Below, piece by piece: positions 7,539-14,991 of a stretch of 14,991 nt of DNA (positions within the stretch are counted from its first letter, which is position 1; the number at the start of each line of letters is the position of its first letter). The position numbers were made by a program, and so were the translations under genes. Source of the DNA: an uncultured Flavobacteriaceae bacterium (GTDB lineage: Bacteria; Bacteroidota; Bacteroidia; Flavobacteriales; Flavobacteriaceae); assembly GCA_913051755.1 (NCBI GenBank), contig CAJXBR010000016.1, forward strand, positions 1 through 14,991. The letters run 5' to 3'. Below the pieces are notes generated by a model that made no database searches, was not told the DNA's origin, and saw nothing but the letters and a program-made list of their open reading frames with translations.

Positions 7539-8428
7539 GGCCAGCACAACGAACTGCCTTGCGCTGCCAATCGCTGGTTGACCCCCTTGATTGATTGAAG
7601 ACCGCCAGTATGAATCAACAACAAACGATTTCCAAAATTCCATGTGTTTTCTTTCCGCTTTTTAATCAAATGCCATAGCATCGGAGCCGTGTACAGCGGG
7701 TCGAGAATTACACCCGTTAGATTGGCTACACGATGAGCAAAATCAATCAATGATTTTGGTGTTTTGGCAAAACCGATCTCATTATGAGTCGGCACCAGTG
7801 ACCAACGATCATTGTTGACAAAGGTACGAATCCGGCTGCGTATTTCTATGTCTTTTACAACTTGAAATCCAACAACATGCTGGTGCTCGTGTGTTGATTC
7901 GATCAAACCCGCCATCGTTCCACCTGTTCCAACAGCAATAGCCAAGGTATCGAAAGCCTTATCAGCAGTTGTGAGAATCTCCTCACAACCTTTTATTGCT
8001 AAGGCATTAGTGCCCCCTTCTGGAATGACATAAGGGTTTTTGTCCTCTATCATTATTGTTGATAATGCCCGCTCTTTGTCCTTATAATCCGATCGGCTGA
8101 CAAAATGCAACGCCATACCCATTTGTTTGCAATATTTGAGTGTTGGATTCAGAAGTTGACCTTCCAATTCATCTCCACGAACAATACCGTACGTTGTAAA
8201 CCCATATTGATATCCAGCAGCTGCCACTGCAGCCAAATGGTTGGAATATGCACCCCCGTAAGTCAATAGGGTTTTATAACTGTTCGCTTTGGCATACTGC
8301 AAATTGTATTTCAGTTTTCGCCATTTATTTCCAGAAATATCTGGATGAATCAGATCTTCTCTCTTTAAGACAATTTCTAAATCTCCTGCAATTCCGTGTA
8401 ATCGTAGATGTTGATTATTAGACTCCAC
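7523..8428 (-). CDS. PLP-dependent enzyme of the ACC deaminase / D-cysteine desulfhydrase family
   Basis: A fold type II PLP enzyme of the tryptophan synthase beta superfamily. Family members deaminate 1-aminocyclopropane-1-carboxylate or release H2S from D-cysteine. The motif SGNKWRKLKYN contains the PLP lysine K35. YGGAYSNHLAA (57-67) holds the SNH residues near the substrate, and VGTGGTMAG (166-174) is the phosphate loop. The C-terminal LLIHTGGLQS is also typical. Length (301 aa) is slightly below the roughly 300-340 usual for the family. The start is GTG at 8428; an in-frame TAA two codons upstream (8434-8432) excludes any earlier start. The last 14 residues (from AAQGSSLCW) look unlike the family because this DNA also encodes the signal sequence of the next gene in another frame. 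Substrate cannot be told from sequence; ACC deaminase proper is less likely in this group than a desulfhydrase-like activity. Confidence 0.9.
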   Translation of the reverse strand: MESNNQHLRLHGIAGDLEIVLKREDLIHPDISGNKWRKLKYNLQYAKANSYKTLLTYGGAYSNHLAAVAAAGYQYGFTTYGIVRGDELEGQLLNPTLKYCKQMGMALHFVSRSDYKDKERALSTIMIEDKNPYVIPEGGTNALAIKGCEEILTTADKAFDTLAIAVGTGGTMAGLIESTHEHQHVVGFQVVKDIEIRSRIRTFVNNDRWSLVPTHNEIGFAKTPKSLIDFAHRVANLTGVILDPLYTAPMLWHLIKKRKENTWNFGNRLLLIHTGGLQSIKGVNQRLAAQGSSLCWPCSSF

Positions 8429-8435
8429 TGCTTAA

Positions 8436-11240
<2,805 letters not shown>

Positions 11241-11284
11241 AGGGTTGTGTTAACTTGCAAATAACTACTTGAAACAACATTTTT

Positions 11285-11300
11285 TATATTTGCAAAGATT
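11285..11300. promoter_or_regulatory. Opposed -7 boxes around TTTGCAAA between alaS and the M23 gene
   Basis: On the plus strand TATATTTG (11285-11292) is a perfect TAnnTTTG match, with the M23 ATG 46 bp further on. Immediately adjoining, the minus strand reads AATCTTTG (11300 to 11293), a seven-of-eight match, with the alaS ATG 52 bp further on. The two boxes meet at the palindrome TTTGCAAA. No -33 TTG sits at the usual distance for either (the nearest plus-strand TTGs are 13 and 27 bp upstream). Confidence 0.45.
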
Positions 11301-11338
11301 TATATGTAACTGCTTGTAAAATTAGCACATTTTAACGA

Positions 11339-12316
11339 ATGCCAAAGTATAAATATTATTACGATCAAGAGACCCTTTCTTACAGACGAATAGAAATCAA
11401 TACCGGTGTGCGTTTTCGCAACGCTTTTGTTTTTCTAACTGTTTCTGCGCTTTTTGGTTTAATTATGTTGTTGGTGTTGTTATCTTCTACCTTGATCGAA
11501 ACCCCAAAAGAGATTGCACAGGCAAGAGAGATTGACAATTACCAACTGCAATATGAGCAACTCAATCGAAAGATGCAACAGATTGAAAGTGTATTGGACA
11601 ATCTGCAGGACCGAGACAATCAAATCTATCGTGTCATTTTTGAGGCAAACCCCATTTCAGAGGATGTTCGAAAAGCAGGTTTTGGAGGAGTTAATCGATA
11701 TGCTGATTTGGAAGGTTTCGAAAACTCTGAACTGGTCGTTAGTACTACAAAACGAATGGAAATTTTATCCAAGCAAGTGGTTGTGCAATCGAAGTCTTTA
11801 GACGAAATTCAAAGAATGGCACTGGATAAAGAAGTGTTACTCTCTGCCATCCCATCTATTCAGCCAATCAACAACGAAGATCTCAGAAGGATGGCATCAG
11901 GATATGGTTGGCGTACAGACCCTTTTACGAAAACACGTCGTAAACACAAAGGCATGGATTTTTCAGCTCCTACTGGCACACCTATCTATGCAACAAGCGA
12001 TGGGAAAGTAATTCGAGTTGATGGGCGTGCTCCTGGCTATGGAAAACACATTCGTATTGATCATGGCTTTGGCTATGTTACCCTTTATGCGCATTTGAGC
12101 AAATACAACGTACGTAGTGGTCAAGAAGTCAAGCGAGGTGATGTGATTGGTTTTGTAGGAAACACAGGTCGTTCTGTTGCACCTCACCTACATTATGAGA
12201 TACGAAAAGATGGGGTTCCTGTCAACCCAATTAACTTCTACTATGGCGACCTCAATACAGAAGAGTTTAATGCGCTATTGGAAGCAGCAAATAGAGAAAA
12301 TCAATCCCTTGACTAA
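11339..12316 (+). CDS. Membrane-anchored M23 family metallopeptidase (LytM/DipM-type)
   Basis: A 325-residue protein: cytosolic N-terminus (1-27), one transmembrane segment (about 29-50, AFVFLTVSALFGLIMLLVLL), a periplasmic coiled-coil-like region (about 60-95), then a C-terminal M23 domain (about 195-297). Zinc ligands are visible as H203 and D207 (HKGMD) and in the HLH triplet at 283-285 (APHLHYE), so it appears catalytically intact. M23 enzymes cut peptidoglycan cross-bridges. The anchored coiled-coil layout is like that of cell-division and envelope remodelling factors, and similar proteins sit next to a MerR-like gene in many Flavobacteriia (recalled). The leader after the -7 box contains a minimal ATGTAA start-stop (11304-11309). 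The stop TAA is followed directly by the ATG of the next gene, so the two form an operon. Confidence 0.93.
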   Translation: MPKYKYYYDQETLSYRRIEINTGVRFRNAFVFLTVSALFGLIMLLVLLSSTLIETPKEIAQAREIDNYQLQYEQLNRKMQQIESVLDNLQDRDNQIYRVIFEANPISEDVRKAGFGGVNRYADLEGFENSELVVSTTKRMEILSKQVVVQSKSLDEIQRMALDKEVLLSAIPSIQPINNEDLRRMASGYGWRTDPFTKTRRKHKGMDFSAPTGTPIYATSDGKVIRVDGRAPGYGKHIRIDHGFGYVTLYAHLSKYNVRSGQEVKRGDVIGFVGNTGRSVAPHLHYEIRKDGVPVNPINFYYGDLNTEEFNALLEAANRENQSLD

Positions 12317-12637
12317 ATGCGAACTAAGCTGCCAGAAAAGCTTTACTACAGCATAGGCGAAGTTGCTGAAGCCTTTGATGTGAATCCTTCACTAATTCGT
12401 TTTTGGGAAAAGGAATTTGAAATTCTAACCCCAAAAAAAAACACTAAAGGAACGCGAAAATTTACTGCACAAGATATCGACAAAATCGAGCTAATCCATT
12501 TTTTGGTAAAGGAAAGAGGATTCACCCTTGATGGAGCAAAAAAAGAGATTCAATCAAAAAACAGCAGTCAACATCAAATCATAAAGCGTCTCAAATTCAT
12601 TCGCGAGGAATTATTTCGTATTCGAGAAAATCTGTAG
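12317..12637 (+). CDS. MerR family transcriptional regulator
   Basis: A 106-residue DNA-binding protein. The N-terminal MerR-type winged helix-turn-helix runs from about 10 to 77 (YYSIGEVAEAFDVNPSLIRFWEKEF, then KFTAQDIDKIELIHFL and the wing-like ERGFTLDGAKKEI). A short charged helical tail follows (KRLKFIREELFRIREN). There is no effector domain and no cysteine cluster, so it is not a metal sensor; it is a minimal member of the group. The ATG abuts the stop of the M23 gene with no spacing, so it is coupled to it and may regulate envelope functions, though no target site is seen. Its TAG stop is back to back with the stop of der on the other strand (TAG|CTA at 12635-12640). Confidence 0.9.
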   Translation: MRTKLPEKLYYSIGEVAEAFDVNPSLIRFWEKEFEILTPKKNTKGTRKFTAQDIDKIELIHFLVKERGFTLDGAKKEIQSKNSSQHQIIKRLKFIREELFRIRENL

Positions 12638-13942
12638 CTATTTTTTGCGAATAAAAATATCGATTGTAGCACCAGTAAAGTCGTAATTTTCTCTGATTTT
12701 ATTTTCTAAAAACCTTTTGTAAGGTTCCTTTACATATTGAGGAAGATTGCAGAAAAAGGCGAATTGAGGGTGGTCACTGTGTAGCTGTAAGCAATATTTA
12801 ATTTTTACATACTTCCCCTTTATAGCTGGAGGTGGAGTTTTTTGAATGATTGGTAGCATAAAATCGTTGAGCTCGCGCGTTGGAATTCGCTTACTTCGTT
12901 TCATGTAAACATCTACTACTGTCTCTATGGCTTTAAACACTCTTTGTTTGGTAAGACTAGAAATAAAAACAATTGGAACATCTACAAATGGAGCAATTTC
13001 ATCTTGTATCGCTTCGGTAAATAATTTAGTTGCTTGGTTATCTTTTTCAACCAAATCCCATTTGTTGACCAAAATCACGATTCCCTTATGATTTCGAGCA
13101 GCTAGCCAAAATATATTTTTGACCTGGCTGTCAAATGATCTTGTGGCATCAAATAATACCAAACAAACGTCCGAATGTTCGATTGATCGCAGCGCACGAA
13201 TGACAGAGTAAAATTCAATATTTTCTTTGACTTTTGATTTTTTTCTGATTCCAGCAGTATCAACTAGGACAAACTCAAAACCATATTGATTATAAATGGT
13301 ATTGATACTATCTCTGGTCGTGCCTGCTTGATCTGTTACAATGTTGCGTTCTTTTCCCAATAGCGCATTGATAAAAGACGATTTTCCTGCATTTGGGCGA
13401 CCCACAACAGCAAAACGAGGCAAGTCAAGACTCTCAGGTTTTTTTGTTTTGGGAAGAACATTAATGATCGTATCTAATAATTCCCCTGTTCCTGACCCAT
13501 TGATGGCAGATACATGAAAAGTTTTTTCGATTCCTAAAGCAAAAAACTCGACTGTATCGGGGACACGCAATGCATTATCTACTTTATTGATGACCAATAA
13601 AACTGGTTTATCTGACCTATGTAAGAGACGTGCGACTTCTTGATCCATCACGCTAACTCCAACTTCAACATCCACAATAAAAAGAATCGCATCGGCCTCG
13701 TCGATAGCCACTTCAACTTGCTGATCGATTACAGCTTCAAAGGTATCATCACCTCCAATGACATAACCTCCAGTGTCGATAAGCGTAAATTCTTTACCGT
13801 TCCAGTCAGTCTTGCCATAGTGTCGATCACGTGTCACTCCACTAGCAGCGTCCACAATCGCCTCACGACTTTGAATCAATCGATTGAAAAGTGTTGATTT
13901 TCCGACGTTAGGCCTTCCAATAATAGCTACAAAATTGCTCAA
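12638..13942 (-). CDS. der: Ribosome-assembly GTPase Der (EngA)
   Basis: An essential double-domain GTPase that acts in late assembly of the 50S subunit. The 434 aa are the usual length. First G domain: GRPNVGKS at 9-16, DTGG at 56-59, NKVD at 119-122. Second G domain: GRPNAGKS at 181-188, DTAG at 228-231, NKWD at 293-296. A KH-like C-terminal domain occupies about 350-434. All nucleotide-binding motifs are intact. The start ATG is at 13942 (protein begins [16 protein letters not shown]). It lies 24 bp downstream of era on the same strand, probably co-transcribed, but it also has its own candidate promoter (13962-13969). Its end abuts the MerR gene end. Confidence 0.98.
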   Translation of the reverse strand: MSNFVAIIGRPNVGKSTLFNRLIQSREAIVDAASGVTRDRHYGKTDWNGKEFTLIDTGGYVIGGDDTFEAVIDQQVEVAIDEADAILFIVDVEVGVSVMDQEVARLLHRSDKPVLLVINKVDNALRVPDTVEFFALGIEKTFHVSAINGSGTGELLDTIINVLPKTKKPESLDLPRFAVVGRPNAGKSSFINALLGKERNIVTDQAGTTRDSINTIYNQYGFEFVLVDTAGIRKKSKVKENIEFYSVIRALRSIEHSDVCLVLFDATRSFDSQVKNIFWLAARNHKGIVILVNKWDLVEKDNQATKLFTEAIQDEIAPFVDVPIVFISSLTKQRVFKAIETVVDVYMKRSKRIPTRELNDFMLPIIQKTPPPAIKGKYVKIKYCLQLHSDHPQFAFFCNLPQYVKEPYKRFLENKIRENYDFTGATIDIFIRKK

Positions 13943-13961
13943 AGGATGTCAATTAAAGTTG

Positions 13962-13969
13962 CAAAATTA
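13962..13969 (-). promoter_or_regulatory. Candidate -7 box TAATTTTG for der, overlapping the era stop codon
   Basis: Reading 13969 to 13962 gives TAATTTTG, a perfect TAnnTTTG match whose first three bases are the era stop TAA. A minus-strand TTG (13995-13993) lies 23 bp upstream, at the upper end of the usual spacing. Transcription from here would give der a leader of about 14 nt. Confidence 0.35.
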
Positions 13970-14857
13970 CTTCTTTTGAGAAGATGAATAGCCAAAACGT
14001 TGTAATTGGGTGTGATTTGATCTCCAATTCTTATTGACCTTCACAAATAATTCGAGATGAATTTTCTTGTCAAAAAATATTTCGAGGGCTTTACGCGCCT
14101 CTATGCCAACATGCTTAATCGCGCTGCCTTTACTGCCAACAATGATCCCTTTTTGAGAGTTTTTTTCCACGACAATAACACTTCTGATTCGAATGATTTT
14201 TTCAGTTTCTTCAAACTGTTCAGTAATCACCTCAACTGCATATGGAATTTCCTTTTGGTAGCGTAGAAGAATTTGTTCACGAATGGCTTCATTCACAAAA
14301 AATCGTTCAGATTTGTCTGTGATTTGGTCTTTTGGAAAAAATGGTGGATGGTTGGGAAGTAGGTAAACGATACGATTCCTCAACTCCAAAACTCTGAAAG
14401 ATTCAGTCGCTGAAATACTCCATATTTCGGCATCTGGCAGTTTTTTTTGCCAAAAATTGGCAAGTTGTTCCAAATCTCTTTGGTTCGAAAGATCGACTTT
14501 ATTCAGTACAATAAGTAAACTACCAGTGAAGTTGGTGATTCTTTTCCAAGTATTTTCGTCGAGATCGCCATTATCATCGGAAGCAATAACGAGAAGCATA
14601 ATGTCAGCATCTTCAAAAGTTGAGTTTGTTGCATCCATCATCCTTTCTTGAAGGGCATATTCAGGTTTGATAATACCTGGAGTATCTGAGAAAACAACTT
14701 GGGCGTCAAGTTTGTTGAAGATGCCAAGAATCCGATGCCTAGTCGTTTGTGCTTTGGCAGTGATGATAGAGAGCTTTTGGCTCAAAAAGGCGTTCATGAG
14801 GGTAGATTTACCCGCATTTGGGTTTCCAATGATATTTACAAATCCAGCTTTGTGCAT
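13967..14857 (-). CDS. era: GTPase Era (16S rRNA-binding, 30S assembly)
   Basis: Era binds the 3' end of 16S rRNA and supports maturation of the small ribosomal subunit, at the inner face of the membrane and in the cytosol. The 296-residue protein shows GNPNAGKS (11-18), the switch region TTRHRILGI (38-46), DTPG (58-61) and NKVD (119-122), then a C-terminal KH domain with GIIVGSKGSAIKHVG (237-251). Length and motifs are normal. The ATG at 14857 gives MHKAGFVNIIGNPNAGKS, the usual family start. It precedes der by 24 bp. Upstream, TACCTTTA (14871 to 14864) matches a -7 box at seven of eight positions; no stronger candidate is seen. The tRNA gene upstream runs in the opposite direction. Confidence 0.98.
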   Translation of the reverse strand: MHKAGFVNIIGNPNAGKSTLMNAFLSQKLSIITAKAQTTRHRILGIFNKLDAQVVFSDTPGIIKPEYALQERMMDATNSTFEDADIMLLVIASDDNGDLDENTWKRITNFTGSLLIVLNKVDLSNQRDLEQLANFWQKKLPDAEIWSISATESFRVLELRNRIVYLLPNHPPFFPKDQITDKSERFFVNEAIREQILLRYQKEIPYAVEVITEQFEETEKIIRIRSVIVVEKNSQKGIIVGSKGSAIKHVGIEARKALEIFFDKKIHLELFVKVNKNWRSNHTQLQRFGYSSSQKK

Positions 14858-14878
14858 AGGCTCTAAAGGTACAAAACC

Positions 14879-14909
14879 TTGTCGGGTTTGGTGATTTTAC
14901 GTATATTTG
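14879..14909 (+). promoter_or_regulatory. Predicted promoter for the initiator tRNA (TTG, 20 bp, TATATTTG)
   Basis: TATATTTG (14902-14909) is a perfect TAnnTTTG match with TTG (14879-14881) 20 bp upstream, the ideal spacing. The mature tRNA begins 11 bp after the box, so the 5' leader would be only a few bases. Confidence 0.6.
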
Positions 14910-14919
14910 ATGTTCTAAT

Positions 14920-14991
<72 letters not shown>

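Overview
The window looks like ordinary core chromosome of a member of the Bacteroidota, most likely class Flavobacteriia. The base composition is AT-leaning, no start codon has a convincing Shine-Dalgarno sequence, and several intergenic regions carry perfect TAnnTTTG boxes, the -7 element of this phylum. Several proteins are of types common there: a LysS with a C-terminal extension, a large HExxHxxGxxH metallopeptidase, a GH73+LysM lipoprotein, and an M23 peptidase paired with a MerR-like protein. There is no sign of phage, IS elements, CRISPR or recent transfer.

Layout. Positions 2-337 hold the 3' end of an unrecognised + strand gene, which runs tail-to-tail into lipB (octanoyltransferase, -). 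lipB and lysS (lysyl-tRNA synthetase, +) diverge from a 210 bp region. A secreted zinc metallopeptidase (+, 3019-5499) follows, and its stop codon abuts that of hemL. Positions 5500-8428 form a - strand operon read from right to left: a PLP-dependent deaminase/desulfhydrase-like enzyme, a glucosaminidase/LysM lipoprotein, then hemL (glutamate-1-semialdehyde aminomutase), with overlapping genes. Next comes a tiny + strand gene (8484-8642, 52 aa, DUF5522-like), whose end overlaps the end of alaS (-, 8634-11240). alaS diverges from an M23 peptidase + MerR-like pair (+, 11339-12637), which runs with no gap into the end of der. der and era form a - strand GTPase pair. The window stops inside an initiator tRNA gene (+, 14920-14991).

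Function. Most genes serve translation and central metabolism: LysS, AlaS, initiator tRNA, the ribosome-assembly GTPases Era and Der, LipB for lipoate cofactors and HemL for tetrapyrroles. The glucosaminidase and M23 protein act on the cell wall. The less understood items are the metallopeptidase, the DUF5522-like protein and the partial first gene.

I did not find a convincing new system. The points worth a second look are small-scale architecture: a palindromic bidirectional -7 box between lipB and lysS, a probable wrong long start for lysS with a promoter box inside it, the very short DUF5522-like gene, a lipoprotein signal sequence buried in the upstream gene, and four convergent gene ends with 12 bp or less between them.
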